From UBA1309 sp047605645 (lineage in GTDB: Bacteria; Bacteroidota; Bacteroidia; Bacteroidales; Dysgonomonadaceae), in assembly GCA_047605645.1 (NCBI GenBank), contig JASGFJ010000002.1, positions 124,001-188,000 of the forward strand: 64,000 bases of DNA. The letters run 5' to 3'. Position 1 is the first letter of the stretch. Each line of letters opens with the position of its first letter. Shown here piece after piece: positions 44,326-53,023 of the stretch. The position numbers and the translations under genes were made by a program. Below the pieces are notes generated by a model. That model was not told where the DNA came from. It saw only the letters and a list, made by a program, of their open reading frames with translations, and ran no database searches.

Positions 44326-45807
44326 TTACGCGTTTATGATTTTACTTAGCCATAATTGATAGGCTTCTTCTGTAGCCTTCCTGTTTGTCGGTTGGGAAGT
44401 GACAATTTCGATTTTCTTCAATGTCGCAAAGGCTTCCTCAGGCGTTTTGTATATTCCGGCTCCTATTCCTGCTCCACGGGCAGCTCCGATAGAGCCATCC
44501 GTATTGTATAGTTCGATGGTAGCACCGGTAATATTTGCCAGGGTTTGACGGAAAATGGGACTGAGGAACAGGTTCGCATATCCGGCACGAATTGTTTTTG
44601 TTTCGATACCCATGTCGTTCATGATGTCCATTCCGTATTTGAACGAGAAGGCGATTCCTTCATGCGCTGCCCGGATTAAATGTCCTTTGGATATACGCAG
44701 AAAATTTACTCCGTGGATGGAGCAGTTAGGCTCTTGATTTTCGAGTACACGTTCAGCTCCGTTTCCAAATGGGATGATGCTGACTCCTTCGCTTCCCACA
44801 GGGATCGCTGCTGCCAAATCGTTCATTTCTGCATAGGAGATTCCTTCCGGAGCTACATTGTTCTTCATCCAGGTGTTCAGAATAGCCGTTCCGTTGATAC
44901 AGAGCAGGACACCGATACGTTTGTTCTCTTTTGAATGATTGACATGAGCAAATGAATTGACTCTCGATTTCGGATCGTATTTGCAGTCGGAGTTGACACC
45001 ATACACCACCCCGGAGGTTCCTGCTGTTGCTGCGATCTCTCCCGGGTTCAGTACGTTTAAAGACAGCGCATTGTTGGGTTGATCACCTGCACGGTAGGTG
45101 ACAGGCGTCCCTTCGGCAAGACCCAGCTCAGCTGCAATTTCTGCTTTCAGATTGCCTTGTTGGCCAAATGTCGGAACGATGTCCGGAATGAGAGCTGTGT
45201 CGAATCCGAAATAGTCAAAGAGGAATTTTGCCGGCTCTTCAGACTGAAAATCCCAGCCGATTCCCTCTGACAATCCGGAGGCAGTAGTGACGGCTTTGCC
45301 TGTCATCCGCATGGCAATATAATCACCGGGAAGCATGTAGTATTTAATCCTTTTATAATTTTCCGGTTCATTCTCTTGTATCCAAGCTAATTTTGCGAGC
45401 GTGAAATTTCCGGGTGAATTCAATAGATGAGAAAGTGATTTTTCTTCTCCGATGGTATCGAAAGCCTTTTGTCCGTATGGCACAGCGCGACTGTCGCACC
45501 AGATGATAGAATCGCGAATCACGTTCAGTTTCTCATCCACTAATACCAGCCCATGCATCTGGTAGGAGATTCCGATAGCTTTGATTTCCTCAGCTTTTAC
45601 ATTCGACTCAGCGAGAACTGCTGCTGTGGCAAGTTTCAGATTTATCCACCAATTTTCGGGATCTTGTTCTGCCCATCCACCTTTCAGGGCTTTGATTTCC
45701 ATCTCTTTCTTGGGGAAAAAAGCTGATGCTATAGCTTCCCCTGTTTGAGCATTAACCAAGCTGGCTTTTACTGATGAGCTCCCGATATCATATCCTAATA
45801 GAAACAT
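44326..45807 (-). CDS. xylB: Xylulokinase
   Basis: Phosphorylates D-xylulose with ATP to xylulose 5-phosphate, feeding the pentose phosphate pathway. FGGY-family kinase of 493 residues: MFLLGYDIGSSSVKASL is the phosphate-binding loop of the first domain, GLSEGIGWDF and YRAGDQPNNAL contain the catalytic Asp region, and AGTSGVVYGV plus GYANLFLSPIFRQTLANITG belong to the second domain. It follows the Nudix regulator by 10 bases and precedes xylA by about 80. Confidence 0.95.
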   Translation of the reverse strand: MFLLGYDIGSSSVKASLVNAQTGEAIASAFFPKKEMEIKALKGGWAEQDPENWWINLKLATAAVLAESNVKAEEIKAIGISYQMHGLVLVDEKLNVIRDSIIWCDSRAVPYGQKAFDTIGEEKSLSHLLNSPGNFTLAKLAWIQENEPENYKRIKYYMLPGDYIAMRMTGKAVTTASGLSEGIGWDFQSEEPAKFLFDYFGFDTALIPDIVPTFGQQGNLKAEIAAELGLAEGTPVTYRAGDQPNNALSLNVLNPGEIAATAGTSGVVYGVNSDCKYDPKSRVNSFAHVNHSKENKRIGVLLCINGTAILNTWMKNNVAPEGISYAEMNDLAAAIPVGSEGVSIIPFGNGAERVLENQEPNCSIHGVNFLRISKGHLIRAAHEGIAFSFKYGMDIMNDMGIETKTIRAGYANLFLSPIFRQTLANITGATIELYNTDGSIGAARGAGIGAGIYKTPEEAFATLKKIEIVTSQPTNRKATEEAYQLWLSKIINA

Positions 45808-45817
45808 ACTTAATATC

Positions 45818-46525
45818 CTAGTTTTTTATTTTTAAATATCCTTTTTTGTCAAATTTGTAGAATCTTGCTGCGCGATGTGATACACCCTCTTCTCTCTCGT
45901 CCAATGCAACAACCTGTGGCATGGCAGCTACTTTCTTATGAAAATTACGAATATCGATTTTCTTGGCGTAAATTGATTCATAGAGTCGGTGGAGTTGACT
46001 AATGGTAAACTTTTGAGGGAGTAAGTTGAAAATAATTGAAGGTTCCAGTTCTATCCATTTTTGAATCTCGGACAGGGAAGCCTGTAAAATTTCACTATGA
46101 TCGAACGGCATCTCCGGTACATGATTGAGCGGGCACCATTGTGAACTGTATTTTGAAATATTGTGATGCTTGTGGTTGATTTTGCACAAAGCGATGTAGG
46201 CCACAGTGATGAGGCGATTGATATTGGGCTGATAGGCCTCATTCAGCCATTTCCGGTCTTCTTCTTTGCTGGCTCTGCCGGGAGAAGCAAAGCAGCGAAA
46301 TTGACGTAATGGCATCTTTTTTATTCCGGTCAACTCAAACAAAACTCTGGAGGCGGCATCATCCACATCTTCCTGATCAAAAATAAGGCTTCCGGGAAGC
46401 TTTAGTGAGGGTTTCTCAGAGGAAGAATTGTCTTTTTTTACAAGCAGGATATTTAGCTGCTCGTTGTCAAAGCCGAAAACAACGCAATCTATAGAGACGA
46501 ATGTATGAATAAATTGTGCGGTCAT
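45818..46525 (-). CDS. Nudix-fold transcriptional regulator of xylose use (XylR-like)
   Basis: A 235-residue protein of the NrtR/BtAraR type: an N-terminal Nudix domain (about 10-150) joined to a winged helix (about 155-235, FTISQLHRLYESIYAKKIDIRNFHKKV). The Nudix box is degenerate (LFELTGI replaces the REUxEExGU core), so it should sense a sugar or its phosphate rather than hydrolyse a nucleotide. It is the first gene of the operon with xylB, xylA and the porter, the arrangement known in Bacteroides, and so probably regulates itself. A candidate operator is the palindrome at 46613-46631. Confidence 0.88.
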   Translation of the reverse strand: MTAQFIHTFVSIDCVVFGFDNEQLNILLVKKDNSSSEKPSLKLPGSLIFDQEDVDDAASRVLFELTGIKKMPLRQFRCFASPGRASKEEDRKWLNEAYQPNINRLITVAYIALCKINHKHHNISKYSSQWCPLNHVPEMPFDHSEILQASLSEIQKWIELEPSIIFNLLPQKFTISQLHRLYESIYAKKIDIRNFHKKVAAMPQVVALDEREEGVSHRAARFYKFDKKGYLKIKN

Positions 46526-46561
46526 AGATTTAGTTTTTCATACGATTAAATTTTACTGGTA

Positions 46562-46589
46562 GTAGAGACGTTGCATGCAATGTCTCTAC
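46562..46589. repeat. REP-like 28-base palindrome in the xyl leader
   Basis: GTAGAGAC (46562-46569) and GTCTCTAC (46582-46589) flank the self-complementary core TTGCATGCAA (46571-46580), with one mismatch. I recall similar GTAGAGACGTTGCATGCAA palindromes scattered in many genomes, so it is probably a repetitive element rather than a specific operator. Confidence 0.55.
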
Positions 46590-46612
46590 GGATTTCTTAA
46601 TCCTTGTTTTGT

Positions 46613-46631
46613 ATGATTTAATAAAAATCAT
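46613..46631. promoter_or_regulatory. Candidate xylose-regulator operator
   Basis: ATGATTTAATAAAAATCAT: arms ATGATTT and AAATCAT around 5 bases. It lies about 18-36 bases after the predicted transcription start. A related half, ATACGATTAAAT, recurs nearer the gene at about 46539-46550. Confidence 0.45.
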
Positions 46632-46655
46632 GTTTCGTTTCATAATTTCATCTCA

Positions 46656-46685
46656 CAAATATATATCTTGTTTCCGGTATATCAA
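46656..46685 (-). promoter_or_regulatory. Xylose operon promoter
   Basis: Minus strand: TTG (46685-46683), 19 bases, TATATTTG (46663-46656). The leader to the regulator ATG is about 124 bases and holds both palindromes above. Confidence 0.65.
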
Positions 46686-46810
46686 ATCTATTTTATATGT
46701 TTTGTTTTATTAATACATTGAGAATCAAATGATAGAATATCACCTAATATACAATAAGCTCTAATGTGTTATTGTGGTATGTAAGATAAGAATGTCCTGA
46801 TTTATAATAG

Positions 46811-46872
46811 ATAAATTTCATTTATTGTAAAAGAGCAGATAAATTCTTCTTTTACAATAAGGTGAATTTATT
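46811..46872. repeat. Long inverted repeat upstream of the META lipoprotein gene
   Basis: TTATTGTAAAAGA (46822-46834) pairs perfectly with TCTTTTACAATAA (46848-46860), loop 13 bases; outside it ATAAATT (46811-46817) and AATTTAT (about 46865-46872) extend the stem. No U run follows. The rest of 46686-47041 holds one -7 candidate (46888-46895). Confidence 0.55.
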
Positions 46873-46887
46873 TTATGTTTTCAAACA

Positions 46888-46895
46888 TATTTTTG
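46888..46895 (+). promoter_or_regulatory. Candidate -7 element of the META lipoprotein gene
   Basis: TATTTTTG, exact TAnnTTTG, leader about 140 bases; no clear upstream partner. Confidence 0.4.
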
Positions 46896-47041
46896 CTGTG
46901 TCAGACCCCAAAAGGAAAGATTAAATATAAAAATGACAGAATGTCATGTCTGGTTTCCTGGTATAGGGTTTGATAGATGTATCGTGAACCTTTTTGTGGA
47001 GAAAAGCGTTGTATGTGCTGATGTTTTAACACAAAAAAAGA

Positions 47042-47479
47042 ATGAAAACAAAAAAGAATTATTTCCTACTTAGTTTGGTTGTCTTGCTCTTTGCTGCTTG
47101 TTCGACCAGTAAAAAAACAGAGGTTGTTCCCAAAAAGATAACCGGAATGGATTGGAAACTCGTTTCTGTCAGAGCCAATTCGGCTAGTCCGGTGATTTCT
47201 CCGGTTGAATCTGTTGTTGCCACATTGCGGTTTGCGGATGATGAGAAATCTGTTTCAGGAACTACAGGCTGCAATCGTTTTAACGGGCCGATTACTAAGA
47301 ATGGCAATCAGATAACATTCGGTTCTATCGCTGCAACAAGAATGTTTTGTGAGCAGAGTATGGATTTGGAAAATGCATTTATGCAGGCATTTAAAAATGC
47401 CAACAGTATATCGTTGCAAGGGGATATGCTTTATATCGAAAGCGGAAGTGATGTATTGATGACATTTACTTCGAAATAG
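47042..47479 (+). CDS. META-domain lipoprotein (HslJ-like)
   Basis: A 145-residue lipoprotein: lipobox FAAC with Cys20, then a META (DUF306) domain, recognised by GMDWKLVSVRA, SGTTGCNRFNGPITKNGNQITFGSIAATRMFC and the closing GDMLYIESGSDVLMTF. The domain is found in HslJ, a heat-inducible outer-membrane protein linked to novobiocin tolerance in E. coli; function here is unknown. It is anchored in an envelope membrane. It is probably transcribed alone; the pirin gene begins 140 bases later. Confidence 0.88.
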   Translation: MKTKKNYFLLSLVVLLFAACSTSKKTEVVPKKITGMDWKLVSVRANSASPVISPVESVVATLRFADDEKSVSGTTGCNRFNGPITKNGNQITFGSIAATRMFCEQSMDLENAFMQAFKNANSISLQGDMLYIESGSDVLMTFTSK

Positions 47480-47619
47480 AAGAATGACACCATCCGTCAG
47501 CATGAAAAGCGTTTTGTTTATTTCATATTATTTGGCTATTTCGCACAAAGCGAATTTATAGTTCGTGGCTGTGTTTCATATATCTATTATTATCAATTTT
47601 AAAAGAAAGGAACCTTTTT

Positions 47620-48333
47620 ATGGATTTCATCCTGCACAAAGCAAAGACTAGAGGTCATGCCAATCATGGATGGCTTGATACTCATCACACATTTAGTTTT
47701 GCTAATTATTATGATCCTGACCGTGTCAATTTTGGAGCATTGCGTGTCCTGAATGACGACACTGTTGCCGGAGGGAAAGGTTTTGGTACGCACCCGCACG
47801 AGAACATGGAGATTGTCAGCATTCCTTTGTATGGTGATTTGCAGCATAAAGACAGCACCGGAAACAGCGGGGTTATTCACCATGGGGAAGTACAGGTCAT
47901 GAGTGCCGGTACCGGAGTACTTCACAGTGAGTACAATAAAAATAATGATAAACCGGTCAAATTCCTTCAAATCTGGGTTTTTCCAAATAAAGAGAATGTA
48001 AAGCCTCGCTACCAGCAAAAATCCTTTGATTTTGACAAAACAAGGAATAGCTTGCAGCAGATAGTCTCTCCTAACGAAGAAGAAGGATTGTGGATTCATC
48101 AAAATGCCTGGTTTAATATAGGTGTTTTTGATAAAGGCAGCACTTTTGAATACGGACTTCATGCTGCAAAACAGGGCGTATACGCTTTTGTGATTGAAGG
48201 AAGTTTTGAAGTGAATGGATTGATATTGGATTCTCGTGACGGCGTAGGTATCTGGGATGTTCAGAAGTTGGATATAAAATCGTTGTCTGAAGATTCAGAA
48301 ATATTGCTTATGGAAGTTCCGATGGATCGGTAA
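47620..48333 (+). CDS. Pirin family protein
   Basis: A cytoplasmic double cupin of 237 residues. The N-terminal cupin holds the metal ligands in THPHENMEIVSIPLYGDLQHKDSTGN and GEVQVMSAGTGVLHSEYN (three His and a Glu), as in YhhW-type pirins with quercetin 2,3-dioxygenase activity in vitro. The second cupin (about 125-235) is less conserved. The biological substrate is not known. The gene ends at the hairpin 48361-48396. Confidence 0.9.
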   Translation: MDFILHKAKTRGHANHGWLDTHHTFSFANYYDPDRVNFGALRVLNDDTVAGGKGFGTHPHENMEIVSIPLYGDLQHKDSTGNSGVIHHGEVQVMSAGTGVLHSEYNKNNDKPVKFLQIWVFPNKENVKPRYQQKSFDFDKTRNSLQQIVSPNEEEGLWIHQNAWFNIGVFDKGSTFEYGLHAAKQGVYAFVIEGSFEVNGLILDSRDGVGIWDVQKLDIKSLSEDSEILLMEVPMDR

Positions 48334-48360
48334 TGAGTAAACACTAGTTTTGGAAAATAG

Positions 48361-48396
48361 AAAAGGGGAAAAGTTTAATAAAACTTTTCCCCTTTT
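48361..48396 (+). terminator. Bidirectional terminator between pirin and helicase genes
   Basis: AAAAGGGGAAAAGTTT (48361-48376) pairs perfectly with AAACTTTTCCCCTTTT (48381-48396), a 16-base stem with a 4-base loop and U runs on both sides; it serves both converging genes. Confidence 0.9.
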
Positions 48397-48428
48397 TTCG
48401 ATGCTATACAATAAAATGTATTCGTTTA

Positions 48429-50201
48429 TTATCTATTGTATGATTTTTTCTTGTATTCTTTTTTTGAATCGCGTTTGCCTTTGTCACCGCCAAATGAACG
48501 TCTCTCCGGTCTTGCGCTTCCAGAGGAAGAGCCATCTGCCTGAGCAACTTCCACAGAGATACGGCGGCCGTTATGCTCGCCGGATTTCAACGCTTTCAAC
48601 ACCCGGCCTGTATCGCCTTCCGGAACTTCGAAGAATGCAAAGTTTTTCATTAAGTCGATGCGTCCGATGCGAACTTTTCCCGGAACATAATCGTTGATGA
48701 ATCCCATCAGCGTAGCCGGATTCACTCCATCCATGCGTCCGACATTGATGAAGATGCGGGTATAGCCTTTTTCTGCATTTCTCGGACCACGGCTTTCTCT
48801 GTTTTCACTTCCTCGTGGAGCTCTTTCACGGCGATCGGAGAATGAAGATTCGCGTTCACGCGTGCGGCGTTCCTGCGGTTCCTCGATCTCGGCTGCATCT
48901 TTGTAGTAATCGATGAGGCGGTTTAGCTCAAGTGAAATTACCCGTTTGATAATGTCTTCTTTTTCGAGCCACTCTAATTTGCGGAAAACGGCAGGGAGTA
49001 ATGTTTCTATTTCTTCCTCGTTGACTTTCACTTTTTCCACTCTGTCCACAAAATTGAAGAGCTGCTTTTCGCGAATGTCGTCACCGGTAGGGATAACTCC
49101 CTTTTCAAATTGTTTATTGATGATTTTTTCAATCTCTCGAATTTTCCCTTTTTCCTTTACGTGGATAATGGCAATGGAAGTTCCGGTTTTACCGGCACGG
49201 CCTGTACGTCCGCTTCGGTGAGTATATGATTCAATATCGTCTGGTAATCCGTAGTTGATCACATGCGTCAGGCTGTCGACATCCAATCCGCGGGCTGCTA
49301 CGTCTGTTGCAACAAGCAATTGAAGATTGCGGATGCGGAATTTTTGCATCACATAGTCGCGTTGCGCTTGCGATAGATCGCCGTGCAAAGAATCTGCGTT
49401 GTAGCCGTCCTGAATCAATTTGTCTGCAATATCCTGAGTTTCGGCACGCGTACGACAGAAAATAATTCCGTAAATATTAGGGTAATAGTCTGCAATGCGT
49501 TTTAATGCCAGGTATTTATCTCTTGCATGAACCAGGTAATACACGTGTTTTACGTTGTTAGAACCTTCGTTCTTTCGCCCGATTGTGATTTCTTTCGGGT
49601 CCTGCATGTATTTGCGGGTGATTTTTGCAATTTCTTTGGGCATGGTTGCGGAGAAAAGCAACATGGAGCGATTTTCCGGAACCTTAGAGAGAATTTCATC
49701 GATGCTCTCGGTGAAACCCATGTTCAGCATTTCGTCTGCTTCATCAAGGACAACGTAGCGGATTGTTTCGAGGTTGACGGTACGGCGGTTGATCAGGTCA
49801 ATGAGTCGACCGGGAGTAGCTACGATGATTTGCACGCCACGTTTCAATGCTTTGATTTGGCTTTCGATGCTGGAACCTCCATATACAGGCAGTACGTGCA
49901 GCCCATTTACATATTTGGAATAATCATTCAGATCACCTGCGATCTGTAAGCATAATTCACGGGTAGGAGCAAGCACTAAAACCTGAGGGACATTCTTCTG
50001 TACTTCCACTTTCTGGATGACAGGTAAGCCAAAAGCTGCTGTTTTGCCGGTACCTGTCTGCGCAAGTGCGATGACATCGCGTGCTTCGCTTAGCAGATAT
50101 GGGATTACTTCTTCCTGTACGGGCATAGGATTCTCATAGCCCATCTCTTGTATTGCCTTCAAAATGGGAGCGGCAACACCTAATTCTTCAAATGTTTTCA
50201 T
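48429..50201 (-). CDS. DEAD-box ATP-dependent RNA helicase
   Basis: Unwinds RNA duplexes, probably in ribosome assembly or cold growth (DeaD/CsdA-like). The 590 residues carry every core motif: the Q motif near GYENPMPVQEEVIP, AQTGTGKT (48-54), PTREL, VLDEADEML, SATMP and HRSGRTGRAGKTG. After the second RecA domain come a dimerisation-like segment, an Arg/Glu/Ser-rich linker, a DbpA-type RNA-binding domain (about 455-530, YTRIFINVGRMDGVNP) and a basic tail. The promoter at 50352-50382 gives a long leader of about 145 bases, as often seen for cold-induced helicases. Confidence 0.93.
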   Translation of the reverse strand: MKTFEELGVAAPILKAIQEMGYENPMPVQEEVIPYLLSEARDVIALAQTGTGKTAAFGLPVIQKVEVQKNVPQVLVLAPTRELCLQIAGDLNDYSKYVNGLHVLPVYGGSSIESQIKALKRGVQIIVATPGRLIDLINRRTVNLETIRYVVLDEADEMLNMGFTESIDEILSKVPENRSMLLFSATMPKEIAKITRKYMQDPKEITIGRKNEGSNNVKHVYYLVHARDKYLALKRIADYYPNIYGIIFCRTRAETQDIADKLIQDGYNADSLHGDLSQAQRDYVMQKFRIRNLQLLVATDVAARGLDVDSLTHVINYGLPDDIESYTHRSGRTGRAGKTGTSIAIIHVKEKGKIREIEKIINKQFEKGVIPTGDDIREKQLFNFVDRVEKVKVNEEEIETLLPAVFRKLEWLEKEDIIKRVISLELNRLIDYYKDAAEIEEPQERRTRERESSFSDRRERAPRGSENRESRGPRNAEKGYTRIFINVGRMDGVNPATLMGFINDYVPGKVRIGRIDLMKNFAFFEVPEGDTGRVLKALKSGEHNGRRISVEVAQADGSSSGSARPERRSFGGDKGKRDSKKEYKKKSYNR

Positions 50202-50351
50202 TAAAAATTTTTATGTTCGTAATTTTAGCTCAGGATATATTCTTACTCTCCCTTGCCCACCCTGAAAATCTACGAACGAAAAATGGAGAAAAAAACACAA
50301 CCCGGCAGTTGGGTCAAATACGTAAAACAATCTTTTGACCGAAATCTGCGG

Positions 50352-50382
50352 CAAAGATAGTCTATTTCCGTGATCATAGCAA
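50352..50382 (-). promoter_or_regulatory. Helicase gene promoter with long leader
   Basis: Minus strand: TTG (50382-50380), 20 bases, TATCTTTG (50359-50352). The rest of 50202-50579 holds no gene; no clear terminator is seen for the leftward gene that ends at 50580. Confidence 0.65.
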
Positions 50383-50579
50383 ACAAGTAACTTCTTTTGT
50401 AGTGAAATAATATGGTTTTAAATGATTTATTATGTGTTTGGTGTCGGTTTTGGCAAAAAAAGAAACCATAAGCCAATGAAATGGAAAGGAGATGGCCTGT
50501 TTGTTTTTTCGGGTGTCGAGAATAACCGATACTCTCTTCTAGTATCAGAACTTGTTTTGGAATATAATCTTCCGGTTAC

Positions 50580-51641
50580 TTAGTATGTTAAAATTGTTTT
50601 AAGTTTTTGTCTTTTCGAGGCGCTCAATCCCAATACTTTTTCAAAATAGGTGTCAAGAGAACCATATTTCTTGGTGATAATACCAAAGGCGTAGTCGAGA
50701 AAATCCGGATTTGCCCTTAAAATGATCGTCATTGCTTCCTGCATCGATTCCGGCATATCACGCATCAGACGTCCGTAACTGCTCAGGTCGATATAATCGT
50801 CCGAAAGAATGTAATCCGAATAAGCATCATCCGGGTTCACATCTAGCGCCCTGAGGATGAGAAAGGCGATTACTCCTGTTCTGTCTTTGCCCAGATTGTC
50901 GTGGATGAGAATGGGATAATTGTTTTCATCAAGTAAAATCTTGAATATGTTTTTTATCTCTTCGGTGTTTCTTTCCAAAATACTTAAATACGCATTTTCC
51001 ATGTAGGACGTTGCTTCGTCGCGGTGAAAATCACGGTCGGTAATTTTATTTTGCAGTTCGATGCTGCTCAGCGTGTCTAAAGAAATTTGATAGTGAGAGA
51101 ATCCTTTGAATTTATCAGGGAAGAGTTGGCTTTCTTCCGAATTTCGAAGATCTATCACTGTTTTTATATTTAAAGATTGGAGTTTGCTGATATCTCTGGC
51201 TGAGAGATTGTAAAGGCTTCCACTCCGATAAATTTTTCCCCAACGTAGCTGCCTGTTGTCGTCATTAAAATATCCTCCCAAATCCCTGAAATTTTGTATT
51301 ATATCAAATGGGATATATCTGTTTGTGATGATTCCGGAATAGGAATTATTATTCCGGATCAGAAAATATTCACGCGATAGGCTGGTCGGAGACTTGAATG
51401 TCGCTACTCGGTCTTCGGCGTTGGCTACGAGAAAAGGTGTTTTTTTATTTTTAAAGACGTCATCAGAAGAGGAAGAATAAATTTCCACATTACCTTTCAG
51501 AGGATCTGGCGTGATTTCCCATTTGATAATGTAGTTGCCTTTATTATCCTTTTCGCATAATGAATATATATTAGCTGTTGACGAACAGGAAGTCATCAAC
51601 AGGAACATAATTCCACTTATGAGAAATATAAACTCTTTCAT
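50580..51641 (-). CDS. Lipoprotein with tyrosine-phosphatase fold, catalytic Cys replaced
   Basis: A 353-residue lipoprotein (lipobox MTSC, Cys19) with a short beta domain (about 25-110) and a Y_phosphatase3-type domain (about 115-350). The family landmarks NFRDLGGY (117-124), WGKIYRSGSLYNLSARD and TVIDLRNSEE are present, but the P-loop reads H247-D248-N-L-G-K-D-R254, where the family has His-Cys-x-x-Gly-Lys-Asp-Arg. The nucleophile is thus Asp, and ordinary phosphatase chemistry should be lost. It may be a phosphoprotein- or phospholipid-binding pseudophosphatase in the envelope. A TATATTTG element at 51755-51748 could drive it. Confidence 0.85.
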   Translation of the reverse strand: MKEFIFLISGIMFLLMTSCSSTANIYSLCEKDNKGNYIIKWEITPDPLKGNVEIYSSSSDDVFKNKKTPFLVANAEDRVATFKSPTSLSREYFLIRNNNSYSGIITNRYIPFDIIQNFRDLGGYFNDDNRQLRWGKIYRSGSLYNLSARDISKLQSLNIKTVIDLRNSEESQLFPDKFKGFSHYQISLDTLSSIELQNKITDRDFHRDEATSYMENAYLSILERNTEEIKNIFKILLDENNYPILIHDNLGKDRTGVIAFLILRALDVNPDDAYSDYILSDDYIDLSSYGRLMRDMPESMQEAMTIILRANPDFLDYAFGIITKKYGSLDTYFEKVLGLSASKRQKLKTILTY

Positions 51642-51747
51642 TTGCTAATTTATCAATGAAGAACAGCCGGAATAATTTTTGTGTTGAAAGTATTTAAGCT
51701 GCCAAAATTCAGGTTGAATGTATTTATTATTATACATATCAGTTATA

Positions 51748-51755
51748 CAAATATA
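51748..51755 (-). promoter_or_regulatory. Pseudophosphatase gene -7 element
   Basis: TATATTTG on the minus strand, leader about 100 bases. The surrounding divergent gap, 51642-51965, holds only this and the promoter at 51899-51925. Confidence 0.45.
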
Positions 51756-51898
51756 AGCCTTTTTGCTATCGAAAAGTACGAAATAGAAAGACTTTTGTTA
51801 ATCTAACATTTTTTATACAACTGAAATTCACTCAATCGGTCGGCAATTATGCTTTTTCTTTGTCTGGAAGACGTTGAAAGAGGCGGCATAGGGGGAGA

Positions 51899-51925
51899 TT
51901 GAAACTAAAAAAAATCATACATTTG
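51899..51925 (+). promoter_or_regulatory. FemAB-like gene promoter
   Basis: TTG (51899-51901) and TACATTTG (51918-51925), 16 bases apart, 40 bases before the ATG at 51966. Confidence 0.5.
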
Positions 51926-51965
51926 TATTTGGAGCCGAATTGTTTTCTTATCCAAAAATCAGCGT

Positions 51966-52907
51966 ATGATTCATCTAAAAGTTTATGAAAAAGACAATAA
52001 GTCCGAATGGGATAGGTTTGTCTCTGTTTCCAGAAATGCGACTTTCTTGTTCTGTCGTGATTATATGGAATATCATGCCGAGAGATTTGAAGATCATTCT
52101 TTAATGTTTTTCGACAACAAGGGAAGGCTTGTCGCCATGCTGCCGGGCAATATTGATGGAGATACATTTTTTTCGCATGCCGGACTCACTTACGGCGGAT
52201 TTATTCTAGCAGAAGGGGCAACATCCGGGATCGTTTTGGAGATTTTTGATATATTGCTTAAGCATTTGCAGGCATTGAATCGAGTAAGTAAACTTATCTA
52301 TCGCCCTGTTCCGTGGATTTATCACAAATATCCATGTGAAGAAGATTTATATACGCTTTTTCGTTTTGGTGCGACTCTTTGTGAGCGAAAAATTTCTTCC
52401 GTTGTCCCAATGAATAATCCCTATCCTTTTTCATCTTTAAGAATGAGAAAAGTGAAAAAGGCGCATAAGCATGCCTTTTCAATTGTTCAGGACGATTGCT
52501 TTGCTGATTTTTGGCCTCTGCTGGAGAAGAATCTGCAAACAAAACATGCCGCCAAACCGGTTCATTCATTGACTGAAATATCCTCTTTGAAGGCAATATT
52601 TCCTGAGAATATTCGTCTTTACCGGGTTTTGTCGGGGCAAACGACAGTTGCCGGCTGTGTTTTGTATGTCTCTTCAATGGTAGCTCATGTTCAGTATATT
52701 TCGACAAGTGAAATGGGGCGTGAATCGGGAGCTCTTGATTATTTATTTCTCTACTTAATGAGTAGTGAATACAAGGATGTTTCCTTTTTTGATTTTGGAA
52801 CTTCTGTCGAACAGGGAGGATATATCCTTAACGAAGGGTTGATTTTTCAGAAGGAAGGATTTGGAGGAAGAGGAGTTGTGTACGATAGTTATCAATTGGT
52901 GTTTTAA
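51966..52907 (+). CDS. FemAB-like GNAT acyltransferase
   Basis: A cytoplasmic 313-residue protein with two GNAT-like halves, as in the Acetyltransf_6/FemAB group that transfers acyl or aminoacyl groups to sugars and peptidoglycan precursors. Marks are LVAMLPGNIDGDTFFSHAGLTYGGF in the first half and VAGCVLYVSSMVAHVQYISTSEMGRESGALDYLFLYLM in the second, close to the acceptor and CoA sites of the family; FFDFGTSVEQGGY is also typical. The acceptor is unknown. Such genes often serve capsule or O-antigen synthesis, but no such cluster is present here, and the gene stands alone. Confidence 0.82.
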   Translation: MIHLKVYEKDNKSEWDRFVSVSRNATFLFCRDYMEYHAERFEDHSLMFFDNKGRLVAMLPGNIDGDTFFSHAGLTYGGFILAEGATSGIVLEIFDILLKHLQALNRVSKLIYRPVPWIYHKYPCEEDLYTLFRFGATLCERKISSVVPMNNPYPFSSLRMRKVKKAHKHAFSIVQDDCFADFWPLLEKNLQTKHAAKPVHSLTEISSLKAIFPENIRLYRVLSGQTTVAGCVLYVSSMVAHVQYISTSEMGRESGALDYLFLYLMSSEYKDVSFFDFGTSVEQGGYILNEGLIFQKEGFGGRGVVYDSYQLVF

Positions 52908-52991
52908 TAAACCTCTGAGAGCGTGTGCAAAGAAAAATATTCTCTAAGGCTATTTTTTATTCCTATTTTTTTATTATTATCAAAATTATAT

Positions 52992-52999
52992 TACTTTTG
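52992..52999 (+). promoter_or_regulatory. Promoter of the Phe/Tyr operon
   Basis: TACTTTTG, exact TAnnTTTG, with transcription expected near 53006, about 18 bases before the leader-peptide ATG. Confidence 0.6.
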
Positions 53000-53023
53000 T
53001 AGCCAATAAAACAATTGGAAACA

